This document shows positions 30,738 through 39,284 of a stretch of 64,000 nucleotides of DNA, piece after piece. The notes beneath the pieces are model-generated. The model worked only from the letters and a program-made list of their open reading frames with translations, did no database searches and had not been told where the DNA came from. Source of the stretch: JACIYW01 sp014359745 (GTDB lineage Bacteria > Pseudomonadota > Alphaproteobacteria > Rhodobacterales > Rhodobacteraceae); assembly GCA_050433985.1 (NCBI GenBank), contig JBNPWE010000001.1, positions 124,001 to 188,000 on the forward strand, written 5' to 3'. The translations under genes and the position numbers were made by a program. The stretch's first letter is position 1. Each line of letters begins with the position of its first letter.

Positions 30738-31781
30738 ATGCCCATAAAGCGCAAGAAGATCAACCTGGCCCTTCAAGGCGGCGGGGCGCATGGTGCGTTC
30801 ACCTGGGGGGTTCTTGACCGGTTGCTGGAAGACGAACGCCTTGAAATAGCGGCGGTTTCCGGCACATCCGCAGGCGCGATGAATGCCGTGGCCCTGGCGG
30901 ATGGCTATACAAAGGCCGGGGCGGAAGGCGCGCGCAAGGCGCTGGAAACCTTCTGGCGCCGGATGAGCGAGGGCGCAAAGATGAGCCCGATCAAGCGTTC
31001 GCCGATCGACGTGATGATGGGCAACTGGTCGCTTGATCAATCGCCGGGCTATCTGATGCTGGATCTCATGTCGCGGATCATGTCGCCTTATCAGCTTAAT
31101 CCGATGAACATGAACCCGCTCAAGGAATTGCTGGATGACTGCATCGATTTCAAATCGGTGCGCGCCTGCAATGCTTTCGGCCTGTTCATTTCGGCGACCA
31201 ATGTCGAAACCGGCAAGGTAAAGGTGTTTGATCGCGAAGAACTGACGGCGGATATGGTTATGGCGTCGGCCTGCTTGCCGATGATGTTTCAGGCCGTTGA
31301 AATCGACGGCGTGCCCTATTGGGACGGCGGGTATATGGGCAATCCGTCGCTGTTTCCGTTTCATTACAACAGCGACTGTTCCGATATCGTGGTGGTCCAG
31401 ATCAACCCGATCGAACGCAAGGGGGTGCCAAGATCGGCGCAGGAAATTCAGAACCGGATGAATGAAATCAGTTTCAATTCAAGCCTTCTCAAGGAATTGC
31501 GGGCGATCGATTTTGTGCGGCGCCTGGTCGAGGAAGGTCGCCTGACCGACAAGAAATATCGCAGCAACCGCGTGCATATCATCCAGAACGAGGCGGCCCT
31601 CAAACCGCTGGGGGCGTCATCGAAGATGAATGCGGAATGGGCGTTTCTGACGCATCTGCGCGATCTGGGCCGCGACACGGCGCAAAGCTGGCTCGATACG
31701 AATTTCGAGGCCGTCGGAAATCGGTCCACCGTCGATCTGCGGGAAATGTTTCAGGGTATCGGCGCGCAGCATCAGGGGTGA
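30738..31781 (+). CDS. Patatin-like phospholipase
   Basis: Serine lipid hydrolase of 347 residues with a catalytic dyad. The oxyanion-hole motif G14-GGAHG, the nucleophile elbow G-T-S44-A-G and the partner D196-G-G are all present and in the usual order, so it should be active. There is no signal peptide, pointing to action in the cytoplasm or at the inner membrane or a granule surface. Patatin-like enzymes hydrolyse phospholipids or lipid esters. The upstream CTGC dyad of PhaR type makes a connection with storage polymer or membrane lipid turnover possible. AAAGGATTTGCA gives the ribosome site. Base composition is slightly less GC-rich than its neighbours. Confidence 0.9.
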   Translation: MPIKRKKINLALQGGGAHGAFTWGVLDRLLEDERLEIAAVSGTSAGAMNAVALADGYTKAGAEGARKALETFWRRMSEGAKMSPIKRSPIDVMMGNWSLDQSPGYLMLDLMSRIMSPYQLNPMNMNPLKELLDDCIDFKSVRACNAFGLFISATNVETGKVKVFDREELTADMVMASACLPMMFQAVEIDGVPYWDGGYMGNPSLFPFHYNSDCSDIVVVQINPIERKGVPRSAQEIQNRMNEISFNSSLLKELRAIDFVRRLVEEGRLTDKKYRSNRVHIIQNEAALKPLGASSKMNAEWAFLTHLRDLGRDTAQSWLDTNFEAVGNRSTVDLREMFQGIGAQHQG

Positions 31782-31843
31782 CACAGGCTGTAGTTCCGGG
31801 TGCAAGGGCGCTTGGCGGCGGATGCGCTTTCCACCGGGCACGA

Positions 31844-32371
31844 TCAGCCGATCATCAACGGCCCAAGCGCCCCCTTGCAATAGCCCAGCGGCGTGCGGTC
31901 GTGATGTTCGGCCTCGATGACCTGACCGATGAAAATCTCGTGGTCGCCACCGTCATGCACCGCCCATTTGTGGCACGACAGCGTGGCAAGCGCCCCGGTC
32001 AGCACCGGTTGGCCCAGACCGTCCTTGTGCCAGTCGATGCTGGAAAACCGATCTTCCTCGCGGCTGGCAAACAGCTTGCACAGCGCGGCCTGATCCGAGG
32101 CCAGGATATTGACGGTAAAGCCTTTTGCGACGTGAAAGACCGGCAGGCTTCTGGACGATCTCGCCAGGCTCCAGAGGATCAGCGGCGGGTCGAGCGAGAC
32201 CGAGTTGAACGAGTTCACCGTCACACCGCAAGGCGTGCCAGCGCCATCAACCGTGGTAATCACGGCGACGCCGGTTGCGAAACAACCCAAGGTGCGGCGC
32301 AGGTGCGCCGGGTCGGGGGTGTCACGCGGGGTGCGGATGCTTTGGTTCAACTTGCTCTCCATGTCTGGCAT
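31844..32371 (-). CDS. Flavin reductase-like domain protein
   Basis: A 175-residue FMN-binding split-barrel protein of the flavin reductase family. The blocks LGCFATGVAVITTVDGAGTPCGVTVNSFNSVSLDPPLILWSLA, FTVNILASDQAALCKLFAS and HEIFIGQVIEAEH are the family signature. It should reduce free FMN or FAD with NAD(P)H, normally to feed a partner monooxygenase, or act as an oxidoreductase itself. No flavin-dependent oxygenase lies next to it, so the partner must be elsewhere or absent. An alternative start is the second methionine (MESKLNQ). Confidence 0.88.
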   Translation of the reverse strand: MPDMESKLNQSIRTPRDTPDPAHLRRTLGCFATGVAVITTVDGAGTPCGVTVNSFNSVSLDPPLILWSLARSSRSLPVFHVAKGFTVNILASDQAALCKLFASREEDRFSSIDWHKDGLGQPVLTGALATLSCHKWAVHDGGDHEIFIGQVIEAEHHDRTPLGYCKGALGPLMIG

Positions 32372-32455
32372 TTATTATAGCACGGCGTCGCATCAAGAAA
32401 AATTATCATTTTTTATCATGGCCATCGGTTTCATTCTGGATCGAGGCCAGATTTC

Positions 32456-32538
32456 GGGGTCGGGCTTTGGGGTCGGGCTTTGGGGTCGGGTTTTGGTCGG
32501 GCTTTGGTCGGGCTTTGGTCTGGCTTTGGTCTGGCGGT
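32456..32538 (+). repeat. Tandem array of 11/13-base GGTCGGGCTTT units
   Basis: Three 13-base units (GGGGTCGGGCTTT type) are followed by two 11-base units (GGTCGGGCTTT), one GGTCTGGCTTT and a partial GGTCTGGCGGT. The array fills the gap between the flavin reductase start and the MnmH stop. The step from 13 to 11 bases and the drift along the array suggest slippage in stages. G-runs are only of three or four. Confidence 0.9.
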
Positions 32539-32551
32539 GGCTGGGGGGCGG

Positions 32552-33601
32552 TCAGCCGGGGGCAAGGTGGCGCGCGATGTCATCGGCCAGCCGTTCCAGT
32601 GTGCCGGGCGCCAGATCGGGCAGGTCGAAACGGGCTTCCTCGCCCCCCATCCGCGCGCGGTGCCGGGCGTAACGTGGATCGTAATGGTGGGCCATCAGGT
32701 CGGCGGCAAGGGTGGTATTGTCGCCTGCCGCCGCCAGCGCCAGCCAGGCGTCGATCACCTCGGCGGGGTGCAGCGGGCGCAGGCCATCCAGGATGCGGGC
32801 CAGGGCCGCACGGTCGGCCAGGATATCGGCATAGGCGCGGGTCAGATAGGCCGCGCGGGCCGCAAGCGGGGCCGCGACGATCAGGCGGCGCGCGCTGCTC
32901 ATCGCCTTCCACAGCGCGGGCGGCACGATCAGCGCGCCGATCTTGCTTGATTCCGCCTCGACCACCACGGGGCGGGCGGGATCAAGCCCGGCGATGGCCC
33001 GCGCAATGGCCCCCTCGAACGCCTTTTGCGACGGCTGCCCCCCCGCCCGTCCGCCAAAGACCGACCCGCGATGATGCGCCAGCCCTTCCAGATCGATCAC
33101 CTGCACGCCGCGCGCCGACAGGCCCGCAAGGATATCGGTTTTCGCCGTGCCGGTGTTGCCATCCAGAATGACCACCGGGGCGGGGAACGGCGCGTCATAG
33201 ACGGCCTTGACCACCAGTCGCCGATAGGTCTTGTAGCCGCCGCTGATCAGGCCGACGCGCCAGCCGATCTGTTCCAGGATCGACGCGAAAGACCCCGATC
33301 GCTGCCCGCCCCGCCAGCAATAGACCAGCGGGCGATAGCTGCCCGGCTTGTCGGCCAGCGGCCCCATCAGGTGGCGCGCAGCGTTCTGCGCCACCAGCGC
33401 CGCACCCAGCTTGCGCGCCTTGAACGGGCTTTCCTGCTTGTAGATCGTCCCGACGCGGGCGCGTTCGGCATCATCAAGCACCGGCAGGTTGATGGCACCG
33501 GGGATGTGATCTTCGGCCCATTCGGCGGGCGAACGCACGTCGATGATCTGATCGAAGGGCAGATCGGCAAGGTCGGCAAGGCTGGTGAGGGTCACGCTCA
33601 T
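32552..33601 (-). CDS. mnmH: tRNA 2-selenouridine synthase
   Basis: Enzyme (MnmH, also SelU or YbbB) that replaces sulfur with selenium at the wobble uridine of tRNAs for Lys, Glu and Gln, through a geranylated intermediate. The N-terminal rhodanese domain carries the catalytic Cys95 in LVYCWRGGQRSGS, and the C-terminal domain holds a P-loop-like GNTGTAKT. The 349-residue length fits. The start ATG gives MSVTLTSLADLADLPFDQIIDVRSP; an open frame further upstream has no family similarity. Its presence predicts a selenophosphate synthetase (selD) elsewhere in the genome. It follows the DUF1499 gene with a 49-base gap in the same direction. Confidence 0.92.
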   Translation of the reverse strand: MSVTLTSLADLADLPFDQIIDVRSPAEWAEDHIPGAINLPVLDDAERARVGTIYKQESPFKARKLGAALVAQNAARHLMGPLADKPGSYRPLVYCWRGGQRSGSFASILEQIGWRVGLISGGYKTYRRLVVKAVYDAPFPAPVVILDGNTGTAKTDILAGLSARGVQVIDLEGLAHHRGSVFGGRAGGQPSQKAFEGAIARAIAGLDPARPVVVEAESSKIGALIVPPALWKAMSSARRLIVAAPLAARAAYLTRAYADILADRAALARILDGLRPLHPAEVIDAWLALAAAGDNTTLAADLMAHHYDPRYARHRARMGGEEARFDLPDLAPGTLERLADDIARHLAPG

Positions 33602-33650
33602 GACCACCGCTCTTATCCCAGCACCGCCACACGGGAAAGTGGGCGCGTGG

Positions 33651-34106
33651 CTATTGCACCTCTGCGCGCAGCGCGGACAGCCAGGCGTCCAGCCGTTCGG
33701 CATTCACCCCGAGATCGGATTTTCCATAGCGCGCGCGGGCAAAGGCGGCCAGCCGCGCGCCCCCCTCATCGGGGGTGATGACAACGGATGTGTAATCGGG
33801 GAATGCCACCCAGCGGCTGCGGGTGACATAGGTCATCCACCCCTCTGCCACGCTGCCCGCCAGCAGTTTCGTGCGCGGCCAGTCGCGCGCGATCGCATCA
33901 AGCCGCGCGGCCAGATCGCCCGGCGGCATATCGAACCGCGCGGCTTCCTCCCCCCTCACCAGCACAAAGTTGTCTGTCCGGGGCGCCGTCACCGTGCGCG
34001 GATCGACATGCCATTTTGCCGGATCGGACGGGGCCACCCGCACCCAGATGGCACCGGCAATGAACAGAACCAGCACGACGCCCAGAAAATTTTTCAGAAA
34101 TCTCAT
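33651..34106 (-). CDS. DUF1499 domain protein
   Basis: A 151-residue protein with one N-terminal membrane segment (MRFLKNFLGVVLVLFIAGAIWVRVAPS) and a DUF1499 domain: DDP-like WHVDPRTVTAPRTDNFVLV, YVTRSRWVAFPDYTSVVITP and an ARYGKSDLGVNAERLDAWL end. The last block is the most typical. DUF1499 proteins are small envelope-anchored proteins of unknown role. The start codon overlaps the agmatinase stop as ATGA, so it is translated by coupling and can be fixed at this ATG. The persistent link of such proteins with agmatinase would be worth testing by gene neighbourhood. Confidence 0.8.
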   Translation of the reverse strand: MRFLKNFLGVVLVLFIAGAIWVRVAPSDPAKWHVDPRTVTAPRTDNFVLVRGEEAARFDMPPGDLAARLDAIARDWPRTKLLAGSVAEGWMTYVTRSRWVAFPDYTSVVITPDEGGARLAAFARARYGKSDLGVNAERLDAWLSALRAEVQ

Positions 34107-35092
34107 CCTGACACCCCTTCGTTTGCGCGCCGCAAGCGCGCGTTCCAGCACCACAGGCAGATCAGTTCCATCGCCACATGCGCGCCCGCGATCGCCGTGG
34201 CGCCGGTGGTATCGTAAGCGGGCGATACCTCTACCACATCGCCGCCGACCATGTTGATCCCCGCCAGATCGCGCAGCATCGCCGCCGCCTGCCAGGTCGC
34301 CAGCCCGCCCCAGACCGGCGTGCCAGTGCCCGGCGCAAAGGCGGGATCAAGCGCGTCGATGTCGAACGTGACATAGGCGGGCCGGTCGCCCACCACATCG
34401 CGGATACGCGCCACGGCGGCCGCGGTGCCACCCTCATGCACGGCGCGGGCGTCGATGATCGGCACGCCCATGGTATCGGGGTTGTCGGTGCGGATGCCGA
34501 TCTGCACCGAATGGGCGGGGTCGATCAGGCCAAGTTTGATCGCCTTATAAACGAATGTGCCGTGGTCGATGCGGTCCATATCGTTATCGGCCCAGGTGTC
34601 GGTATGGGCATCGAACTGGATCAGCGACAGCGGCCCGTGTTTTTCAGCATGGGCGCGCAGGCTGGGCAGGGTGCAGAAATGATCGCCGCCGATCATGATC
34701 GCCCCCGCCCCGGCCGCCAGTATCCCCGCGACATGGGCCTGCAAGGTGGCGGGAAAGGCGGGCACATCGGCATAATCGAAGGCGACATCGCCGTAATCGG
34801 CGATGGCGAAGTCTTCCAGCGGGCTGAAGCCCCAGCCATAGGGCGCATCGAAAGGTTGCAAGCATGACGCCTCGCGCACCGCGCGGGGCCCGAAACGGGC
34901 GCCGGGGCGGTGCGTCACCGCCTGGTCAAACGGCGCGCCGGTGATCGCCAGATCGACGCCCGCCAGATCCTTGGTATAGGTGCGGCGCAGGAAACTGGTG
35001 GCCCCGGCAAAGGCGTTTTCATAGGCCAGCCCCTTGTATCCGCGCCGCGTCACCGCGCGGTCCACCTCGTGTTTCGCGTCTTCCAGCGCCAT
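34103..35092 (-). CDS. speB: Agmatinase / ureohydrolase
   Basis: Binuclear manganese enzyme that hydrolyses agmatine to putrescine and urea. The metal-binding motifs are all present: GGDH at IMIGGDHFCTLP, DAHTD at IQFDAHTDTW, and DIDALDPAFAPG near the C-terminus. The 329-residue protein matches the ureohydrolase superfamily; agmatinase is more likely than arginase from the RPGARFGPRAVREAS and HGTFVYKA blocks, but guanidinobutyrase or related activity is not excluded. The start giving MALEDAKHEVDRAV is preferred because AGGGGGC lies just upstream. It is coupled to the DUF1499 gene by a four-base overlap. Confidence 0.88.
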   Translation of the reverse strand: MALEDAKHEVDRAVTRRGYKGLAYENAFAGATSFLRRTYTKDLAGVDLAITGAPFDQAVTHRPGARFGPRAVREASCLQPFDAPYGWGFSPLEDFAIADYGDVAFDYADVPAFPATLQAHVAGILAAGAGAIMIGGDHFCTLPSLRAHAEKHGPLSLIQFDAHTDTWADNDMDRIDHGTFVYKAIKLGLIDPAHSVQIGIRTDNPDTMGVPIIDARAVHEGGTAAAVARIRDVVGDRPAYVTFDIDALDPAFAPGTGTPVWGGLATWQAAAMLRDLAGINMVGGDVVEVSPAYDTTGATAIAGAHVAMELICLWCWNARLRRANEGVSG

Positions 35093-35251
35093 CACCGCCC
35101 CCTGCCCGTTTCGGTTCACCGATGGGAATGACATTAGCCGATATCGGCGCGATTGCCAGATCGGAACACCGAAACCGCCGCCGACGCCCTGTCGTGCAGG
35201 GCGCCCTGCGCGGGGCGGTTGAGCGCCTTTGCCGGGTTTGGTTTTGACCGA

Positions 35252-35332
35252 ATTTCAGTCAGCCGGGTTCATTCCCGTGACCGGCGCGCGCAAGGCGGGG
35301 GCGGGAAATGAGTATTTGGGCCAAGATGAAAC
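35252..35332 (+). repeat. Dispersed intergenic repeat, copy B (CCAAGATGAA type)
   Basis: Begins AATTTCAGTCAG, continues with CCGGGTTCATTCCCGTGACC, a GGCGCGCGC block and GAAATGAGTATTTGGG, and ends CCAAGATGAA. It is the most complete copy together with D. It lies between speB and lepA and runs against both genes. After the core, ATGAAACGAAA and CATGCTGCGG are also shared with copy F. Confidence 0.8.
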
Positions 35333-35655
35333 GAAAAAAACGTTTTCTTATGCGCTCATGCTGCGGGTCTGGCGGGGCACAACACGCCTAAAGCCGCGCG
35401 GATCATCCGCAATATCTTTGAGCGGCACCTGCCCCGCGCAGAGAACCGCCCTATCGATGGCCAGGCATTCGGGGCGGCCGTCGCGCGGCATATGCAGGCG
35501 CTTCGATCCGATCATAGCTGGAACCACCCATCATGCGCACCCCCTTGATCTTGGGGGTGGCGCGGTGGAATCAGGCAGCGCACTCATTAATTTCTGTCGG
35601 CCGTTTGAATTCTGGGTTTTGTATATTTAGGCCGCACAAAGTTAACCATCACTCA
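35333..35655. other. Intergenic stretch between copy B and lepA
   Basis: About 320 bases without a convincing gene. One plus-strand frame is open from 35330 to 35548 and reads ARIIRNIFERHLPRAENRP in part, but it has no good start or ribosome site and I cannot match it to a family; it could be a gene remnant. A perfect 7-base stem CACCCCC/GGGGGTG (35538-35559, eight-base loop) has no T-run. The last 90 bases before the lepA stop are AT-richer. Confidence 0.35.
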
Positions 35656-37455
35656 TCACCCATCCATCTTCAACGCTGAAATAAACGCTGACTGCGGGAT
35701 TTCGACCTTGCCGAACTGGCGCATCTTCTTCTTGCCCGCCTTCTGCTTTTCCAGCAGTTTTTTCTTGCGGGTCACGTCGCCGCCATAGCATTTCGCGGTC
35801 ACGTCCTTGCGCATCGCGCTCAGCGTTTCGCGCGCGATCACCCGGCCGCCGATGGCCGCCTGAATGGGGATCTTGAACATGTGGCGCGGGATCAGATCCT
35901 TGAGCTTTTCCACCATCGCCCGGCCGCGCATCTCGGCCCGGTCGCGGTGGACCATCATGGAAAGCGCATCCACCGGTTCGTCATTGACCAGCACCGACAT
36001 TTTCACCAGAAAATCCTCGCGGTAGCCGGTGATCTGGTAATCGAACGACGCATAGCCCTTGGTGACCGATTTCAGCCGGTCATAGAAATCGAACACCACC
36101 TCATTCAGCGGCAGGTCATAGACCACCATCGCCCGCGCGCCCGCATAGGTCAGGTCAAGCTGGATACCGCGCCGGTCCTGGCACAGTTTCAGCACATCGC
36201 CGAGGTATTCATCCGGCACCATGATCGTGGCCTTGATGCGCGGTTCCTCGATATGATCGACATGGGTCAGGTCGGGCATGTCGGCGGGGTTGTGCAATTC
36301 GCGCAACGTGCCGTCGCGCATGTGCAGGTGATAGACGACCGAAGGGGCGGTGGTGATCAGGTCGATGTCATATTCGCGTTCCAGCCGGTCGCGCACCACC
36401 TCAAGGTGCAAAAGCCCCAGAAACCCGCACCGAAAGCCAAAGCCAAGCGCGGCAGAGGTTTCCATCTCGTAGGTGAAGCTGGCGTCATTCAGCGCCAGTT
36501 TTTCGATCGCCTGGCGCAGATCCTCGAAATCATTGGCATCGACCGGGAACAGCCCGCAAAACACCACCGGTTGCGCCGGTTTGAAACCGGGCAGCGGCGC
36601 GGCGCAGGGTTTTTTCTCATGGGTTATGGTGTCGCCGACGCGGGTGTCGCGCACCTGTTTGATCGAGGCGGTGAAAACCCCGATTTCGCCGGGTCCGAGT
36701 TCGGGGATCGCCACCATCTGCGGTTTGAGCACCGCCAGCGTGTCGATACCGTAAACCGCGCCGGTCTGCATCATCTTGATGCGTTCGCCCTTGCGGATCA
36801 CACCGTCCATCACCCGGATCAGCACCACGACGCCCAGATAGGCATCATACCAGCTATCGACCAGCATCGCCTTCAGGGGCGCGTCGCGGTCGCCCTTTGG
36901 GGCGGGCAGCCGGGTGACGATGGCTTCCAGCACATCGGGAATGCCAAGCCCGGATTTGGCGGAAATCGGGATGGCCTGGCTGGCATCGATGCCGATCACA
37001 TCCTCGATCTGTTCCTTGACGCGCTCGGGTTCGGCGGCGGGCAGGTCGATCTTGTTGAGAACCGGCACGATTTCGTGCCCCGCATCGATGGCCTGATAGA
37101 CATTGGCGAGCGTCTGCGCCTCGACCCCCTGGGAAGCATCGACGACCAGCAACGACCCTTCGACCGCGCGCATCGATCGCGACACCTCATAAGCGAAATC
37201 GACATGACCCGGCGTGTCGATCAGGTTCAGCACATAGGTATGGCCATCCTTTGCCGGATAGTCGATGCGCACCGTGTTGGCCTTGATGGTGATGCCGCGT
37301 TCGCGTTCGATATCCATCGCATCGAGCATCTGCTCTTTCATGTCGCGATCAGAGACCGTGCCGGTTGACTGAATCAACCGATCAGCGAGCGTGGATTTGC
37401 CGTGGTCGATATGCGCCACGATGGAAAAATTGCGGATGCGGGAAAGTTCGGTCAT
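35656..37455 (-). CDS. lepA: Elongation factor 4 (LepA), back-translocating GTPase
   Basis: Ribosome-associated GTPase that assists translation and ribosome assembly under stress. The 599 residues match LepA length. G1 is [11 protein letters not shown]3 DTPGH, G4 NKID; then domain II, the EF-G-like domains and the LepA-specific C-terminal part with [21 protein letters not shown] and [12 protein letters not shown]. The start is the ATG giving [19 protein letters not shown]; the frame is open upstream but that part is not conserved. It is transcribed alone, divergent from the small secreted protein. Confidence 0.98.
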   Translation of the reverse strand: MTELSRIRNFSIVAHIDHGKSTLADRLIQSTGTVSDRDMKEQMLDAMDIERERGITIKANTVRIDYPAKDGHTYVLNLIDTPGHVDFAYEVSRSMRAVEGSLLVVDASQGVEAQTLANVYQAIDAGHEIVPVLNKIDLPAAEPERVKEQIEDVIGIDASQAIPISAKSGLGIPDVLEAIVTRLPAPKGDRDAPLKAMLVDSWYDAYLGVVVLIRVMDGVIRKGERIKMMQTGAVYGIDTLAVLKPQMVAIPELGPGEIGVFTASIKQVRDTRVGDTITHEKKPCAAPLPGFKPAQPVVFCGLFPVDANDFEDLRQAIEKLALNDASFTYEMETSAALGFGFRCGFLGLLHLEVVRDRLEREYDIDLITTAPSVVYHLHMRDGTLRELHNPADMPDLTHVDHIEEPRIKATIMVPDEYLGDVLKLCQDRRGIQLDLTYAGARAMVVYDLPLNEVVFDFYDRLKSVTKGYASFDYQITGYREDFLVKMSVLVNDEPVDALSMMVHRDRAEMRGRAMVEKLKDLIPRHMFKIPIQAAIGGRVIARETLSAMRKDVTAKCYGGDVTRKKKLLEKQKAGKKKMRQFGKVEIPQSAFISALKMDG

Positions 37456-37813
37456 GCGCCGGATATGATGGGGATTGCAGGGGCGGTCAATGGGGTTTGC
37501 GGGGGATTGCCCGGACGACCGCGCGGTCGGACCTGTGGGCGGGAAACGTGATTCGCGCGATGCGTGCGGATGGCGGGCGGCACCGTAAAAAAGGCGGCGC
37601 GCCCGATCTGGCAATCCCCTTTTTGTTGCGGCGCGGGGCTGCGTGACCACACCATGTTGCGATCGGCGGGATTCGCGCGCGGCGTTTCGAAATTATTGAT
37701 AAAATTTCGGTTTTTTGGCATAATCATCGGAATAAGAGGCACAAACCCGGTGGCCACAACGCTGCCGGGAAACGGGCCGGGCCTGAACCCGACCACAAAA
37801 CCGGAGCAGAGAC
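37456..37813. other. Divergent region between lepA and the small secreted protein gene
   Basis: About 358 bases that must hold two promoters. The half near lepA is GC-rich and shows nothing I recognise. An AT-rich zone from 37685 to 37735 includes a hairpin with a following T-run, described separately. No convincing gene on either strand. Confidence 0.5.
37688..37716 (+). terminator. Hairpin with T-run upstream of the small secreted protein gene
   Basis: A stem CGAAATT/AATTTCG with an eight-base loop is followed by GG and six Ts. It looks like an intrinsic terminator on the plus strand, yet no plus-strand gene ends before it. It may instead act as a leader structure or be part of an AT-rich promoter zone. 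Confidence 0.35.
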
Positions 37814-38143
37814 ATGATCACGAAATTCAAGGCCATGACGCTGACTGCCGCCCTGACAGGCCTGTGCCTGCCACTACAGGCCACGATTGCGCAGGCCGGA
37901 CCCATAGAAAGCGCCTGCCTGCAATCCGACCGGGGCGCGGGGCGATCGCTGTGCGGCTGTATCCAGCAGGTCGCCGATACAACCCTTGACCGGCGCGATC
38001 AGCGCACTGCGGCACGGTTTTTCAAGGATCCGCACCGGGCGCAGGAAGTGCGCATGTCGAAATCCGATTCCGATTCGCAGTTCTGGGCCCGCTATCGTCA
38101 GTTCGGCAACGCCGCCGAGGCCCGGTGCAGTTCGCGTAGCTGA
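37814..38143 (+). CDS. Small secreted cysteine-containing protein of unknown function
   Basis: A 109-residue protein with a signal peptide (MITKFKAMTLTAALTGLCLP, cleavage near AQAGP). The mature part reads IESACLQSDRGAGRSLCGC followed by IQQVADTTLDRRDQRTAARFFKDPH and ends near EARCSSRS. It has four cysteines outside the signal, which could form two disulfides in the periplasm. I recognise it as a short protein common in Rhodobacteraceae, sometimes labelled arginine transporter without evidence. No transporter feature is visible. It stands alone, divergent from lepA and convergent with the copper chaperone gene. Confidence 0.75.
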   Translation: MITKFKAMTLTAALTGLCLPLQATIAQAGPIESACLQSDRGAGRSLCGCIQQVADTTLDRRDQRTAARFFKDPHRAQEVRMSKSDSDSQFWARYRQFGNAAEARCSSRS

Positions 38144-38241
38144 CCCCGGTTGCTGATCCCGGCGGTCGCCCCTGCCCCGTTTGCTGTCACCACCCCGCCC
38201 GGCAAAGCGCCGGACGGAATGGTTCGGCAGATCCGCAAGGG

Positions 38242-38763
38242 TCACTTTGTCGGCTGATCCGCCACGCCGTGCATGGCGCCGTGATCCATGCTACCCATCG
38301 CGCCTGCCCCGGCGGCGGCGTTGTGATCGACGGTCAGATCAACCACCATGTCGGGCAGCCCGTCAAAGTGGAACGTCACCGGCACGGTCGCGCCCTGTTC
38401 CAGCGGTTTGACCAGCCCCATGAACATCACATGTTCGCCGCCGGGTTTGAGAACATGCGTGCCGCCTGCGGGAATGGTGATGCCATCGGCAAGCGGGAGC
38501 ATCCGCATCACCCCTTGCGCATCCTGCGCCATGGTATGCAAGGCAACCTCGGCCGCCACGTCGGATGATACGCCGGTGATATGCACCGGCACGGTGCGGT
38601 GATTGTCTATCACCAGATAGCCCGCGGCGGTCGGGGCCGTTGGCGGCACGGACCGGACATAACCATCGTGGATCGTCACGCCGTCATGGGCCAGTGCCGC
38701 CCCGGCGGGCAGGGTGAACAAAAGCGCCGCGGCAGCGGAGCGCAGAAAAGTCAGGTATTTCAT
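38242..38763 (-). CDS. Periplasmic copper chaperone PCuAC (DUF461)
   Basis: A 173-residue protein with a signal peptide ending ALAHDGVTIHDGYVR. The copper(I) site of PCuAC proteins is H(M)x10Mx21HxM; here HTMAQDAQGVMRM and, 21 residues on, HVMFM provide it. PCuAC carries copper to the CuA and CuB centres of cytochrome oxidases. The C-terminal tail MGSMDHGAMHGV adds further Met and His residues that may bind copper too. It follows the DUF2946 gene with a 38-base gap in the same direction, a frequent pairing in copper acquisition loci. Confidence 0.9.
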   Translation of the reverse strand: MKYLTFLRSAAAALLFTLPAGAALAHDGVTIHDGYVRSVPPTAPTAAGYLVIDNHRTVPVHITGVSSDVAAEVALHTMAQDAQGVMRMLPLADGITIPAGGTHVLKPGGEHVMFMGLVKPLEQGATVPVTFHFDGLPDMVVDLTVDHNAAAGAGAMGSMDHGAMHGVADQPTK

Positions 38764-38801
38764 GGTGTTATCCTGTCAGAAATTTGTGTGAAGGGGATGT
38801 T

Positions 38802-39161
38802 TCACACAGACAGGGGCGGCGCGCGCGCTTCGGGCAGGCCGTTGGGCCGAAGGGTCGACACCCCCGCATCGGGCGCCATCGGATCAAGGGCGCGGGCCGC
38901 GCGCACCGGCACAGGCGCGACCCGGCCCGCATCGGGCAGCACCGCGGCGCCGATGATGCAATAGGGGCAGATATGCGCGGCGGGAACCGGGTTGCCATCG
39001 GCATCGATCACCACCGTCTGCACACCGTCAGGCGAACACAGGGTTGCAACCATCCCCCCCTGCGCCTGCCCGCGCGCCACCGCCATGGTGATGCTCGTGC
39101 ACATCAGCACAAGCGCCAGCATAAGCGCGGCAACGGGTTTGATCGCAGGCAACACTTTCAT
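38802..39161 (-). CDS. DUF2946-like small membrane or secreted protein
   Basis: A 119-residue protein with an N-terminal hydrophobic segment (MKVLPAIKPVAALMLALVLM) and the blocks LCSPDGVQTVVIDADGNPV and HICPYCIIG. The pattern of C-x-G-x-G-x-[KQ]-T followed by a CPYC or CPLC pair fits the DUF2946 family, usually found next to copper or TonB-type genes. Its Cys and His residues may bind copper. It is the first gene of a two-gene unit with PCuAC. Identification is from motif and neighbour together, so moderately sure. Confidence 0.65.
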   Translation of the reverse strand: MKVLPAIKPVAALMLALVLMCTSITMAVARGQAQGGMVATLCSPDGVQTVVIDADGNPVPAAHICPYCIIGAAVLPDAGRVAPVPVRAARALDPMAPDAGVSTLRPNGLPEARAPPLSV

Positions 39162-39206
39162 GGCCGCAGTATCACCCCGATCGGACGCCGCGCCAAGCGC
39201 GAAATG

Positions 39207-39240
39207 AAAAAGCCCCGCCCGACACCGGGAAGGGCCTTTT
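39207..39240 (-). terminator. Intrinsic terminator of rpmB
   Basis: On the minus strand, AAAAGGCCC pairs with GGGGCTTTTT around a GC-rich loop, and the T-run follows the stem. It lies 45 bases past the rpmB stop and before the DUF2946 gene. The plus strand also has A/T-flanked symmetry, so it could work both ways. Confidence 0.7.
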
Positions 39241-39284
39241 CAAACTGTTTCGCGGGCAATGCCATCCGGCGCGCCCATCAAGGA

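Noticed and set aside
32456..32538. A possible CRISPR array
   Set aside because: Units are 11-13 bases, directly adjacent, without spacers and without cas genes.
35196..35209. GCAGGGCGCCCTGC palindrome near speB as an operator
   Set aside because: A fully self-complementary GC-rich sequence is common by chance here and it does not match another site in the window.
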